In this document: positions 34,189-43,560 of the stretch, piece by piece
Layout: every line of letters starts with the position of its first letter
How positions within the stretch are numbered: the stretch's first letter is position 1
Source: Siansivirga zeaxanthinifaciens CC-SAMT-1
Lineage (GTDB): Bacteria; Bacteroidota; Bacteroidia; Flavobacteriales; Flavobacteriaceae
NCBI RefSeq assembly: GCF_000941055.1
Contig: NZ_CP007202.1
Location: 1,980,001 to 2,044,000, forward strand
Direction of reading: 5' to 3'
Length of the DNA stretch: 64,000 bases
The notes under the pieces: generated by a model
The model's database searches: none
What the model was told of the DNA's origin: nothing
What the model saw: the letters and a program-made list of their open reading frames with translations, nothing else
Position numbers and translations under genes: made by a program

Positions 34189-35170
34189 TCTTATTGTGTG
34201 TACCTATATGCGCCCACAGGCCTTGCTGACACTTTTGGAGTCGGTTAAAACACAACGTTTGTATCCCGATGAGATTCTTATTATAGACGGGTCTACTAAC
34301 GATGCGACCCAAAATGCTTTAGAGCTTCACACCTTTAAAAATTTGCAGTATTTTAAAGTGGATGCGGACCATCGAGGCTTAACCAAACAACGTAATTATG
34401 GTATATTAAAACTATCGGAAGCCTCAGAGGTGGTTTGTTTTTTAGATGATGATACCGTTCTGGAGCCCGATTATTTTGAAAACTTATTGGATACTTACAA
34501 GTTATTTCCCGATGCTCTGGCTGTTGGAGGTTATATTACAAATGAAATTCATTGGGAAGTTTCCAATCAGGCATCTGATAAAAATAAATTTTACTATGAT
34601 GGCTTTATGCGTAATGAGCCTTCGCGTTTTAAATTAAGACGTACCTTTGGTTTAGAACCTGATGCGCCTCCTGGTTTTTTGCCTAGTTTTTCGCATGGAA
34701 GGTCTATCGGTTTTTTACCACCTTCTGGGAAAACGTATGAGGTCGAGCAAATCATGGGAGGTGTTTCTAGTTATAAAAAAAGTGTGTTTACCTATTTAAA
34801 GTTTTCGTCGTATTTTGAAGGCTATGGTTTGTATGAAGATACCGATTTTAGTTTGAGGCTTGCTAAAAAGGGAAAGCTGTATGTAAATACCAAAGCGCAA
34901 TTACAACATTATCATGACGGCTCGGGAAGACCCAACCAATACCAATATGGAAAAATGGTGGTGCGAAATGGCTGGTATGTATGGCGAGTTAAATATTCAA
35001 AACCTAATATAACCATGCGTTTTAAATGGCATGCAACCGTTTTATTATTAACACTTATTCGCGCAACCAACATTTTTACAAGCAGTAAAAAGCAAGAAGC
35101 TTTTACCGAAAGTTTTGGAAGATTAGCCGGATGGTTATCTTTACTCATTAACAAACCAACAATAGAATAA
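34172..35170 (+). CDS. Glycosyltransferase family 2
   Basis: About 332 residues from the ATG at 34172, the start of a typical GT2 N-terminus (MSQVFSLIVCTYMRPQALLT); an in-frame ATG 16 codons earlier is less likely. Nucleotide-binding DDDT is in CFLDDDTVLEPDYF, and the catalytic ED is in YEDTDFSLRLAKKG. Inverting GT-A enzyme; the sugar is not predictable. It overlaps the exostosin-like gene by 17 bp. Confidence 0.88.
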   Translation: MSQVFSLIVCTYMRPQALLTLLESVKTQRLYPDEILIIDGSTNDATQNALELHTFKNLQYFKVDADHRGLTKQRNYGILKLSEASEVVCFLDDDTVLEPDYFENLLDTYKLFPDALAVGGYITNEIHWEVSNQASDKNKFYYDGFMRNEPSRFKLRRTFGLEPDAPPGFLPSFSHGRSIGFLPPSGKTYEVEQIMGGVSSYKKSVFTYLKFSSYFEGYGLYEDTDFSLRLAKKGKLYVNTKAQLQHYHDGSGRPNQYQYGKMVVRNGWYVWRVKYSKPNITMRFKWHATVLLLTLIRATNIFTSSKKQEAFTESFGRLAGWLSLLINKPTIE

Positions 35171-36285
35171 TGCGTTTTTTGATTATTTCTCATGTACCTC
35201 ATAAATTATATGAAAAACAATTTTTCGGTTATGCACCTTATGTTCGTGAGATGAATATTTGGTTGAAATATGTTGACAAATTAGAGGTTGTTGCACCTTT
35301 AAGTTTAAAAACACTAGAAGTTATTGACTTAAATTATGAGCATAAATTCATTAAATTTAATCGAATTCCAGCATTAGCATTTTTAAGTTTTAAATCTATT
35401 TTTTTTTCATTATTGAAATTACCAGGTATTTTTATAACTATTTTCAAAGCCATGCGCCAAGCCGATCACATCCATTTGCGTTGTCCAGGGAATATAGGGC
35501 TGTTGGGGTGTTTGGTGCAACTATGCTTTCCAAGCAAACCTAAAACGGCCAAATATGCTGGTAATTGGGACCCGAAAGCCAAACAACCTGTAAGCTATAA
35601 GCTTCAAAAGTGGATTTTAAGTCAGCCATTTTTAACCCGAAACATGCAGGTTTTGGTTTATGGAGCATGGCCGCATCAAAGTAAAAATATCAAACCGTTT
35701 TTTACTGCGACATTTAAAGATTCAGAAAAAACACCTGTAACCCTGCGCGATTATACCGAGGCGCTTCAAATGTTATTTGTGGGGAGTTTGGTAGCAGGTA
35801 AGCGTCCGCTTTACGCGATTCAAATAGTAGAAGGTTTAATAAAATCAGGAATAACAGTGCGACTGGATTTATTTGGAGATGGTGTTTTAAGACCCGAATT
35901 AGAGGCCTATGTGAAAGAAAACGGATTGGAGCCGTGGGTTGTTTTTCACGGAAACCAAGATAAAGATGTTATAAAAACCCATTATAAAACAGCTCATTTT
36001 TTAATTTTGGCATCGCAGTCTGAAGGATGGCCAAAAGCCGTAGCCGAGGCTATGTTTTTTGGTTGTATACCCATAGCCACTTCTGTATCTTGCGTGCCTT
36101 ATATGCTGGGTGATGGTACAAAAGGGATTTTGATTGACACAGATTTACAGGCAGCGATTACTCAAATTACAGCGGCTTTACAAGATGCGATGGGTTTGAA
36201 ACAGATGTCGGAATTAGCATCACACTGGTCGCAGCAATACACTTTAGATGTTTTTGAAGACGCTATAAAAAAACTATTAGAATAA
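35170..36285 (+). CDS. Glycosyltransferase family 4, compositionally mosaic
   Basis: A 371-residue GT-B enzyme. Donor domain starts near ALQMLFVGSLVAGKRPLYAI, and the E-x7-E equivalent lies in LASQSEGWPKAVAEAMFFG. Start codon overlaps the previous stop as TAATG. The first 280 bases are only about 20-32% GC, and from about 35450 the GC jumps to near 50%, within the coding sequence and without a frame break. That looks like a recombination joint between two alleles of the gene. Confidence 0.87.
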   Translation: MRFLIISHVPHKLYEKQFFGYAPYVREMNIWLKYVDKLEVVAPLSLKTLEVIDLNYEHKFIKFNRIPALAFLSFKSIFFSLLKLPGIFITIFKAMRQADHIHLRCPGNIGLLGCLVQLCFPSKPKTAKYAGNWDPKAKQPVSYKLQKWILSQPFLTRNMQVLVYGAWPHQSKNIKPFFTATFKDSEKTPVTLRDYTEALQMLFVGSLVAGKRPLYAIQIVEGLIKSGITVRLDLFGDGVLRPELEAYVKENGLEPWVVFHGNQDKDVIKTHYKTAHFLILASQSEGWPKAVAEAMFFGCIPIATSVSCVPYMLGDGTKGILIDTDLQAAITQITAALQDAMGLKQMSELASHWSQQYTLDVFEDAIKKLLE

Positions 36286-36300
36286 TATTAATTAGTATCG

Positions 36301-37434
36301 ATGCATACACCTTTGGTAACACATGATATACATTCCCAATCGGCTTCCGTTAAGGTGCTTCAGCTTATTGACAGTCTGGAGGCTGGGGGTGCCGAGCGTG
36401 TGGCGGTTCAATATGCGAATGCCATGGTAGAAACGGGTTCTTATTTATGTGCGACCCGAGCCGAGGGTTTGTTAAAAGCATCGTTGCATCCTCAGGTGGG
36501 TTATTTATTTTTAAATAAAAAATCGACGCTCGATTTACAGGCGGTTTTAAAGCTAAAACGTTTTGTTAAGGGTTCGGGTATTCAAATAATACACGCCCAT
36601 TCCAGTTCGTTTTTTCTAGCCACTTTAGTAAAACTATTATATCCGAAAGTTCATATTATATGGCACGATCATTACGGTAACAGCGCCTATTTGAATAAAC
36701 GTCCTAAATGGATTTTACAAATATGTGCCCCTTTTTTTAGTTATGTGTTTTGTGTTAATCGCGATTTAGAAAACTGGGCACGCACCGTGTTAAAAGTAAA
36801 ATCGGTTTCTTATTTGTCTAATTACGCCGAGCAAGCTATTGAAGTTCCTATAACCACTTTAAAAGGTACGGCAGGCAAGCGCATAGTTTGTCTTGCCAAT
36901 TTAAGGCCTCAAAAAGACCATATAACCCTGGTGGATGCTTTTAAAAATTTACAAACCCGTTTCCCAGACTGGACTTTGCATTTGGTAGGAAAAGATTTTG
37001 ATGATGCTTATTCCAAGGCGTTAAAAACTTATATTGAAGCAAACACATGTCAAGATCGGGTGTATATTTACGGTAGTTGTACCGATGTTGCCTCTATTTT
37101 AGAACAAAGTACAATGGGTGTTTTAGCTTCAAAGTCGGAAGGCTTGCCATTGGCTTTATTGGAATATGGACTTGCGGGCTTAGCCACTGTATGTACTCAG
37201 GTTGGTTCTTGTGCAGAGGTTGTTTTGGATGGCGTACATGGGCGTGTTGTGCCCTCGCAAGATGCCGAAGCCCTAGAACAGGCTTTGGCTTTATACATGG
37301 AAACACCTCATTTACGAGACGCCCATGGGATCGCTTTTAAAAGTTTTGTAGAAAAAAACTATTCTAAAACGGCCATCATAGATAAAATTAAAACGATTTA
37401 TAATACCTTGTGCATGCCAAACCATGCAAAATAA
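36301..37434 (+). CDS. Glycosyltransferase family 4
   Basis: A 377-residue GT-B enzyme. QLIDSLEAGGAERVAVQYAN is the classic GT4 N-terminal glycine motif, ANLRPQKDHITLVDAFKNL opens the donor domain, and LASKSEGLPLALLEYGLAGL carries the E-x7-E motif. It begins 15 bp after the preceding GT4 and overlaps the polymerase gene by 11 bp. Confidence 0.9.
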   Translation: MHTPLVTHDIHSQSASVKVLQLIDSLEAGGAERVAVQYANAMVETGSYLCATRAEGLLKASLHPQVGYLFLNKKSTLDLQAVLKLKRFVKGSGIQIIHAHSSSFFLATLVKLLYPKVHIIWHDHYGNSAYLNKRPKWILQICAPFFSYVFCVNRDLENWARTVLKVKSVSYLSNYAEQAIEVPITTLKGTAGKRIVCLANLRPQKDHITLVDAFKNLQTRFPDWTLHLVGKDFDDAYSKALKTYIEANTCQDRVYIYGSCTDVASILEQSTMGVLASKSEGLPLALLEYGLAGLATVCTQVGSCAEVVLDGVHGRVVPSQDAEALEQALALYMETPHLRDAHGIAFKSFVEKNYSKTAIIDKIKTIYNTLCMPNHAK

Positions 37435-38773
37435 TTATTTTAAAATATTAGGAATTCATGTTATCATAGGGATTGTAATCTATTATTCCCGTGCTATTGG
37501 TGATCTGTACTTTTTTAGTATGGTTGTATACTTATTTTACAGAATTACAAATGCGCCTCAGTCTTTAAAGCCTTACGAAGTGGTTATGGCCTGTACCTAT
37601 GTGTTGGCTTCCGAAGTTATTTTACGTATGACCAACAGCAGCCTCTTTTATGAGGCTAGTAAGTATCTGGTGATTATATTTTGTTTGATAGGTATTTTAT
37701 ATAAAGGCTTTCAGGCGCGTGCTTTACTGTATTTGTTTTATATCATTTTGTTAATCCCCGGTATTTATGTGTCTTTATACCTTTTAGATATTAGTGCTAA
37801 TATTAGAAAGGCGGTAGCTTTTAACTTGAGTGGTCCGGTATGTTTGGGTGTCTCTGCCATGTTTTGTTATGGGGTTTCTATAACGCGAAAGCAATTGGGA
37901 CAGATTATAAATTTTGGTATTTATCCGTTGGTAAGTACGCTTGTTTTTATAATTATGTATAATCCTGATGTTTCTCTTATAGCCACCGGTACTAGCTCTA
38001 ATTTTGCTGCCTCGGGAGGATTTGGGCCTAATCAAGTATCAACAGTCTTAGGTTTGGGTGCCTTTTTTATGTCTGTTAAATTCTTTTATTACAGTAAAAC
38101 ACCTCTTGAACGTTATTTAAATTTAGTGCTTTTTTTATTGTTTTCATTCAGAGCGATTGTAACTTTTAGTCGAGGTGGAGTTCTCACAGCAATCATTATG
38201 ATTTTATTTTTTATTTTATATCAGTATCGTAAAATGGATAAAAAGAATAAAACCAAGATGCTGGTATCGGTGTTTTTGTTTTTGGGAATGGCTGCAGCAA
38301 CCTGGGTGTATTCTACCATTGAAACAAATGGATTTATAGAAAAACGTTATGCTAATGAAAATGCCAGAGGTATCGAGAAAGAAGATGTTACTACAGGGCG
38401 TGGTACTTTATTTGCGAGGGAAGTTGCCGAGTTTTTAGAAAATCCGCTTTTTGGCGTTGGGGTGGGAAGAATTAAAGACATTCGTTTTCAAAAAACAGGT
38501 ATTCATGCCGCTTCGCATAACGAAATGAGCCGTATTATTTCCGAACACGGTTTATTTGGTATTTTGGCTTTTTCTATTTTATTGCTGGCTCCACTTTTTT
38601 TTCGATTTGGAGACCGGAGTAATGTCTTGTTTTTTTCGTTTTATTTTTTTTGGCTGTTAACCATAAACCATTCGGCGATGCGAATCGCAGCACCAGCCTT
38701 TATTTACGGCTTAAGTTTAATACATGTAACCAATGACAAACCTCGTTTACATAGGCAACAAGCTGAAAAATAA
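37424..38773 (+). CDS. Wzy-like O-antigen polymerase/ligase
   Basis: A 449-residue membrane protein with about 10-12 hydrophobic helices and a large periplasmic loop near residues 290-370. The O-antigen ligase (Wzy_C) signature is FLENPLFGVGVGRIKD with HAASHNEMSRIISEHGLFGI after it; the His-Asn and the SEHG are typical. It would polymerise undecaprenyl-linked repeat units on the periplasmic face. It overlaps the previous gene by 11 bp and the next by 41 bp, an unusually long overlap. Confidence 0.85.
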   Translation: MQNNYFKILGIHVIIGIVIYYSRAIGDLYFFSMVVYLFYRITNAPQSLKPYEVVMACTYVLASEVILRMTNSSLFYEASKYLVIIFCLIGILYKGFQARALLYLFYIILLIPGIYVSLYLLDISANIRKAVAFNLSGPVCLGVSAMFCYGVSITRKQLGQIINFGIYPLVSTLVFIIMYNPDVSLIATGTSSNFAASGGFGPNQVSTVLGLGAFFMSVKFFYYSKTPLERYLNLVLFLLFSFRAIVTFSRGGVLTAIIMILFFILYQYRKMDKKNKTKMLVSVFLFLGMAAATWVYSTIETNGFIEKRYANENARGIEKEDVTTGRGTLFAREVAEFLENPLFGVGVGRIKDIRFQKTGIHAASHNEMSRIISEHGLFGILAFSILLLAPLFFRFGDRSNVLFFSFYFFWLLTINHSAMRIAAPAFIYGLSLIHVTNDKPRLHRQQAEK

Positions 38774-39746
38774 AGGGTTTACAGCGACCACTATTGATAC
38801 CTTAGGACCCCGTTTGGAGTCTTTAGGTTACAACATTTGCTATGCTTCTAGTAAACGGAATAAAGTGGTGCGGCTTTTTGATATGTTGTTTACTCTTTTT
38901 AAACATCGAAAAACAACCGACTTGGTATTAATAGACACCTATAGCACCTTAAATTTTTACTTTGCGCTGGCTTGCTCGCAGGTATGCAGGCTCTTGCAAT
39001 TAAAATATATACCCATACTGCATGGCGGTAACTTACCCGTTCGAGTAAAACACCATCCGAGGTTGAGTGCGGCTGTTTTTAAGTCTGCTTATAAAATCGT
39101 GTCGCCTTCCATGTATTTAGCTTCGGCATTTAAGACATTGGGATACGAGGATATCACATGTATTCCCAATGCCATCACATTAAAAGATTATCCGTTTTTA
39201 GAACGTGATTGTAACTCCATAAACATGTTGTGGGTGCGGTCTTTTTCTGAAATTTATAATCCTACATTAGCTATAGATATTTTGAAAGCTCTTAAAGACC
39301 GTGGCGAACAAGCAACACTTTGCATGGTAGGGCCAGAGAAGGATGGTACTTTAAAACGTTGTAAAGAGTATGCCGATGCTTTAGGAGTTGATGTCGTTTT
39401 TACGGGCGGTTTAAGTAAAAAGGACTGGGTAGCCTTGTCTAAAGATTATAACGTGTTTATTAATACCACCCATTTTGATAATATGCCCGTTAGTGTAGTA
39501 GAAGCTATGGCATTGGGTATACCTGTAATTTCGACCAACGTAGGAGGGATGCCGTATTTAATACATGATGATGATAACGGTATATTGGTTGCCGATGGCG
39601 ATTTAAACGGATTTGTTAAAGGCATAGACACCTTAAAAAATAATCCTGATAAAACGAGCCAGATGATTAAAAATGCCAGAAGTCAAGCCGAGCTGTTTGA
39701 TTGGGTACATGTTAAAAATTTATGGAAAGCCCTTATAGATTCTTAA
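38733..39746 (+). CDS. Glycosyltransferase family 4
   Basis: A 337-residue GT-B enzyme. The N-terminus (LVYIGNKLKNKGFTATTIDT) is the usual beginning for this group, which supports the start despite the 41-bp overlap with the polymerase gene. The donor domain has NMLWVRSFSEIYNPTLAIDI and the motif VSVVEAMALGIPVISTNVGG. Last intact glycosyltransferase before the initiating transferase. Confidence 0.9.
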   Translation: MTNLVYIGNKLKNKGFTATTIDTLGPRLESLGYNICYASSKRNKVVRLFDMLFTLFKHRKTTDLVLIDTYSTLNFYFALACSQVCRLLQLKYIPILHGGNLPVRVKHHPRLSAAVFKSAYKIVSPSMYLASAFKTLGYEDITCIPNAITLKDYPFLERDCNSINMLWVRSFSEIYNPTLAIDILKALKDRGEQATLCMVGPEKDGTLKRCKEYADALGVDVVFTGGLSKKDWVALSKDYNVFINTTHFDNMPVSVVEAMALGIPVISTNVGGMPYLIHDDDNGILVADGDLNGFVKGIDTLKNNPDKTSQMIKNARSQAELFDWVHVKNLWKALIDS

Positions 39747-39800
39747 GGATTTGTTAATAAACTTGTTATATTTACAATCTCTTAAAAAGCTATTCTCATC

Positions 39801-41191
39801 ATGTCCAAATCAGGCATACATTTTAATTTGTCGGAACGAAAAGTTTTATTGCGCTTTTTTGATGTTCTCTCCATTTTAAGTGTCATATTTTTTGTTAATC
39901 AGACCTTCGATTTTGATTATTTAATTCTTGATAAAGCCCATTGGACTTCGGTAGTTGTTTTGATACTATACATTTCTATTTTTGGAACTGTGTTTGAAAT
40001 GTACGATTTGCAAAAGTCCAGTAAGATTGAAAAATAGCCACAAGTATTGTTTTTACGGTCTCTGTAACGGTTTTGTTTTATGTGTTAACGCCCATACTAA
40101 CACCCTTTTTACCGGATAACCGACTTCAAATTTTCTATTTTTATTTTTCCTTATTATTTGCGCTGTTTTTGTGGCGTATTGCCTATTTAACTTTTATTGT
40201 ATCGCCCAGGTTTTATAAAAAAGTACTTATTATAGACGAAACTTCAAACATAGAATATATTTTAAATGCATTTAAAGATGCCGATCCCAATTACAAAATT
40301 GTTGGCTTTGTAAATTGTGAAAGGCAGGCATCCAAACAGGTTGTTATTAAAGATTTAAAATCGTACGAACCCAGTGAAATAGAAACGCTTATTAAGCGTG
40401 CAGGTATTACTGAAATTGTTGTAGCCAGTTACGAGTCTGAAAGCATTACCCCCGAGATTTATCGCACCTTAATTTCTCTTTTAGAAGCTGGTTTTTCTAT
40501 AAAAGAATACACCCAGGTATATGAAGACATGACCCACAGAGTTCCTGTGCAATTTGTAGGTAAAGATTTTTACAAGTATTTCCCTTTTAGCAGAAGCAAT
40601 CATAATAAACTGTATTTGTTTTTTCAGCGATTGGCCGATGTTGTTATTTCACTTATAGGATTATTTGCAGCCCTATTTATAATCGTGATTGTTTATTTGA
40701 TCAATTTCATAGGAAATCGAGGACCTTTATTTTACAAGCAAGAGCGCGTTGGTAAAAACGGAAAACTATTTAATATCATTAAATTTCGTTCTATGGTTGT
40801 CGATGCCGAAACAACCGGTGCAGTGTGGGCACAAAAAAATGATTCTAGAATAACCCCTTTTGGAAAGTTTTTAAGACACTCCCGATTGGATGAGATTCCT
40901 CAATTTATAAATATTTTAAGAGGTGATATGAGTTTGATAGGCCCCAGACCCGAACGCCCTAATTTTGTAAACGACCTATCTAAAATACTTCCTTTTTATG
41001 AAACCCGACACATTGTAAAACCAGGTTTAACCGGATGGGCTCAGGTAAAAACACGATATGGTAATTCTATTGATGATAGTTTGCTTAAGTTGCAATACGA
41101 CTTATATTATATAAAGCACCGTAGTTTTTTATTAGATTTAAACATTTTAATAAAAACTTTAAGTACGGTAATTTATTACAGAGGGCAGTAA
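39801..41191 (+). pseudogene. Undecaprenyl-phosphate sugar phosphotransferase (WcaJ/WbaP type), frameshifted
   Basis: Codons from 39801 give 78 residues with the first membrane helices and end at TAG 40035-40037. The rest continues in the -1 frame to 41191: more helices, a Rossmann-like domain (FYKKVLIIDETSNIEYILNA), a helix, and the catalytic bacterial sugar transferase domain (KQERVGKNGKLFNIIKFRSM; RLDEIPQFINILRGDMSLIG). The joint is an A5 run in ATT GAA AAA TAG; one more A gives KIEKIATSIVF and a normal protein of about 463 residues. The intact enzyme loads the first sugar phosphate on undecaprenyl phosphate. Explanations: real mutation, slip-strand phase variation, translational slippage, or a sequencing error. 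Confidence 0.85.
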
Positions 41192-42364
41192 TTAGGCCTT
41201 GCTAAAATGCTTCACTAAAAACACATATCTTAAAAATAAAGCGATTAGCAAGGGAATGAGGGTGATGGCAAATACCTGCACACCAACAATCCAGTGCAAT
41301 GTTAGCAAACATAATAAGATAATGAGCAATTTAAGGTATTTAATAAACCACAGGCTTACATGCTTTTTAAAAAGTTGGTTGATCACGAATATGTTTAAAG
41401 CAAAGGCCCAAAGCAAATTGTAATTCTGGTGGGTGCCTTTGTGGTCTGTTGCAAACCAAAGTAACAGAATAAAAATCCCAATAAGCCCTGTAATAGCAAA
41501 CAATATCTCATCGAGCCATTTGCTGCGACTAGCTTTTTTATAGTCGTTGTACGTTATCCAAATTATAAGTATGGCCAGTAATGTAAATACAACCAGCGGG
41601 CTTGTTATAAAACCAGCGGGTTCTACAACTGGTCTTTTAGAAAATAGTGTTTTATCTGAGCTTACTAAGGGTTTGTTAGCAGGAAGTATGGTGGCTTCGT
41701 TAAAAAAAGCATGAATGTTTTTTGGTAAAAACATAAATTCTTTGGGTGTTGCAACCCTATCGATTACAGAACCTAAAGCTATATCGATTCCCAAACTACC
41801 CCATGAGTTTCTGTTTAGGTTTTCTTGTATGAGTGTTCTAAAAGTTGCTGGTTCTAGGGTGCTAGGCGTATGGAATACGACCTTGTTATTTAAAACCTGC
41901 TGAGTAATATCTTTTATTTTGGTAGCACAATTATCGTAGAAGAAATCATATAAATACGCCCTGTTTTCGGGCTTCATATTATCTGCTAAATAATTAAAAA
42001 GCTTTTGTTTTTCTTCGGAAGATAAATTTAATACCTGTTCTTGAATGCTTCTGTTTTGGGCTATGTAGCTTTCGTAAAAATCGGAGTAATAATTCACTCC
42101 AATTAAATAATTAAGTTTTCCTTGAGCAAATTTGGTATAAAAATTAGGCGTGTTAAAATCGTAAACTCCATAGTTAAAAACCAGGTCGGTACCTTTTATA
42201 TAATCTTTAACCCTAAAGGCACTGTGTCCAAAGGCATCATTTAAACTGTTACCCGGACCAATGGTAAGTACGCTAATTTCGGCTTTTTCTGAAAGGCTGT
42301 TTATTTGAGCATCTGCCCATGAGGCTATTAATAAAAAAACGAATAGAAAGACTGTTTTTTTCAT
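41192..42364 (-). CDS. DUF4105 (Lnb N-terminal-like) membrane protein
   Basis: A 390-residue protein. Signal peptide at 1-19 (MKKTVFLFVFLLIASWADAQ). The periplasmic DUF4105 domain at about 25-240 has ISVLTIGPGNSLNDAFGHSA and YDFFYDNCATKIKD with conserved His and Cys, as in NlpC/P60-like folds. Four or five membrane helices fill 255-390. Its stop codon lies directly against that of the sugar transferase gene, with no spacer. It follows the PorV-like gene by 8 bp and is probably cotranscribed. Function unknown. Confidence 0.8.
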   Translation of the reverse strand: MKKTVFLFVFLLIASWADAQINSLSEKAEISVLTIGPGNSLNDAFGHSAFRVKDYIKGTDLVFNYGVYDFNTPNFYTKFAQGKLNYLIGVNYYSDFYESYIAQNRSIQEQVLNLSSEEKQKLFNYLADNMKPENRAYLYDFFYDNCATKIKDITQQVLNNKVVFHTPSTLEPATFRTLIQENLNRNSWGSLGIDIALGSVIDRVATPKEFMFLPKNIHAFFNEATILPANKPLVSSDKTLFSKRPVVEPAGFITSPLVVFTLLAILIIWITYNDYKKASRSKWLDEILFAITGLIGIFILLLWFATDHKGTHQNYNLLWAFALNIFVINQLFKKHVSLWFIKYLKLLIILLCLLTLHWIVGVQVFAITLIPLLIALFLRYVFLVKHFSKA

Positions 42365-42372
42365 TTATAAAA

Positions 42373-43449
42373 TTATCTGAAGAAGCTAAAATCCAGTTTC
42401 AACGAAAATACATTAGAATATAAGGCGACACTTTGGTCTCCAATGTCTGTGAAGGCATAATCTATTTGAATGCCGTTGTATTTAAAACCGAGGCCTAAAC
42501 TAGGCTGAAAGCTTAATCTTTCGGTATTATCTATTTGAAGTTCGTTTTGAAAGTTCCCCACACCAGCACGTAAATACACCATATCGATGTATCCAAACTC
42601 GAACCCTAGCGCCGGATTAATACTAGCAAATGATGAAGAAATGATATCGTTATTTTCTTGAAAACGCACATTTAAATTTGCAGCGGCCAGTAAGGTATAA
42701 TCGTAATTAAAGTTAAATAATTTAGAAACGCCTATTTGAAGTTTAGGAATGGTAATTTCGGTAGTTTCGGGTAATTCTTGGTTTTGGCCGGCAACGGCAT
42801 CTCGAATGGTCGCAAATGCTTCTTCATTTATTGCCCAGGCATTAAACGTGGTGGTAATATCGCGTGCCATTACCCCAATTTTCCAGTTGTTTTCGGTTTC
42901 AAATTGAATACCAGCATCAAATCCGAAGCCCCAAGACGATGCAAAATCGCCAATAATTCGGCGAATCACCTTGGCATTTATACCATAATTCAGGCCTCGA
43001 ACTGGTAAGGCCCTCGCGTACGAAAAGGTGAGTCCGTAATCGGCTGTAGAGAATAAACTAATACGGTCGTAGTTAATATTTCCTTGCGCATCAATAAGTT
43101 GGGTTGTGTTTAAGATATCATCAACCCCAAATCTAATTAAAGAAACGGCTACGGCACTTCTGTCGTCCAGAGGCATGGCATAAGCCGCATAATCGTAATT
43201 AGCAATATTAGCAAAATAGCTCGAATGCATAAAGGCGAGTTGGTTATCTTCGAGTTTAAGTAAACCCGCAGGATTCCAGTAGCCCGAGTTCACATCGCCG
43301 GTTTGAGCCGTTACGGCATTACTCATACCCAAAGCAGCAGCATCCACACCAATATTCATAAATTCATTAGAATATTTCCTAGCCGTTTGCCCGAATACCA
43401 TCATGCCAACAAAACACAGTAATACAGTTAAATGAGATTTCAAACGCAA
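42373..43449 (-). CDS. PorV/PorQ family outer-membrane protein
   Basis: A beta-barrel of the FadL-like PorV/PorQ group, some members of which act in type IX secretion. ARKYSNEFMNIGVDAAALGM, then SNAVTAQTGDVNSGYWNPAG is the typical start of the mature protein, and the C-terminus ends in FSLKLDFSFFR. The open frame runs to an ATG at 43557, but its first 36 residues look non-coding and overlap the pssA promoter. The signal peptide begins LRLKSHLTVLLCFVGMMVFG, so I place the start at TTG 43449 (TTG 43443 is possible), giving about 358 residues. Whether it works in type IX secretion cannot be decided here. Confidence 0.78.
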   Translation of the reverse strand: MRLKSHLTVLLCFVGMMVFGQTARKYSNEFMNIGVDAAALGMSNAVTAQTGDVNSGYWNPAGLLKLEDNQLAFMHSSYFANIANYDYAAYAMPLDDRSAVAVSLIRFGVDDILNTTQLIDAQGNINYDRISLFSTADYGLTFSYARALPVRGLNYGINAKVIRRIIGDFASSWGFGFDAGIQFETENNWKIGVMARDITTTFNAWAINEEAFATIRDAVAGQNQELPETTEITIPKLQIGVSKLFNFNYDYTLLAAANLNVRFQENNDIISSSFASINPALGFEFGYIDMVYLRAGVGNFQNELQIDNTERLSFQPSLGLGFKYNGIQIDYAFTDIGDQSVALYSNVFSLKLDFSFFR

Positions 43450-43509
43450 TTTTTTTTTACAAAGATGCACATAATTTATAAACCTATAAACTTGAATTTG
43501 CTTTAGATA

Positions 43510-43541
43510 TTGTTTTAGACGAAAATTGTTTGCTATTTTTA
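43510..43541 (+). promoter_or_regulatory. Candidate pssA promoter
   Basis: TTG at 43510-43512, 21-bp spacer, then TATTTTTA (43534-43541), one mismatch to TAnnTTTG. Leader of about 13 nt to the ATG at 43561. Confidence 0.4.
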
Positions 43542-43560
43542 CAACAATAAAATACAAAAG

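Noticed and set aside
39750..39774. Promoter before the sugar transferase (TTTG 39750, TATATTTA 39767)
   Set aside because: Spacer is only 13 bp and the -7 has a mismatch; the gene is probably read from the upstream operon.
40022..40045. Programmed -1 frameshift in the sugar transferase
   Set aside because: No canonical slippery heptamer in phase and no clear downstream stem; homologues as I know them are encoded in one frame. Kept only as a minor option.
43450..43557. N-terminal extension of the PorV-like protein to ATG 43557
   Set aside because: It would place 36 non-signal residues before a good signal peptide and overlap the divergent pssA promoter.
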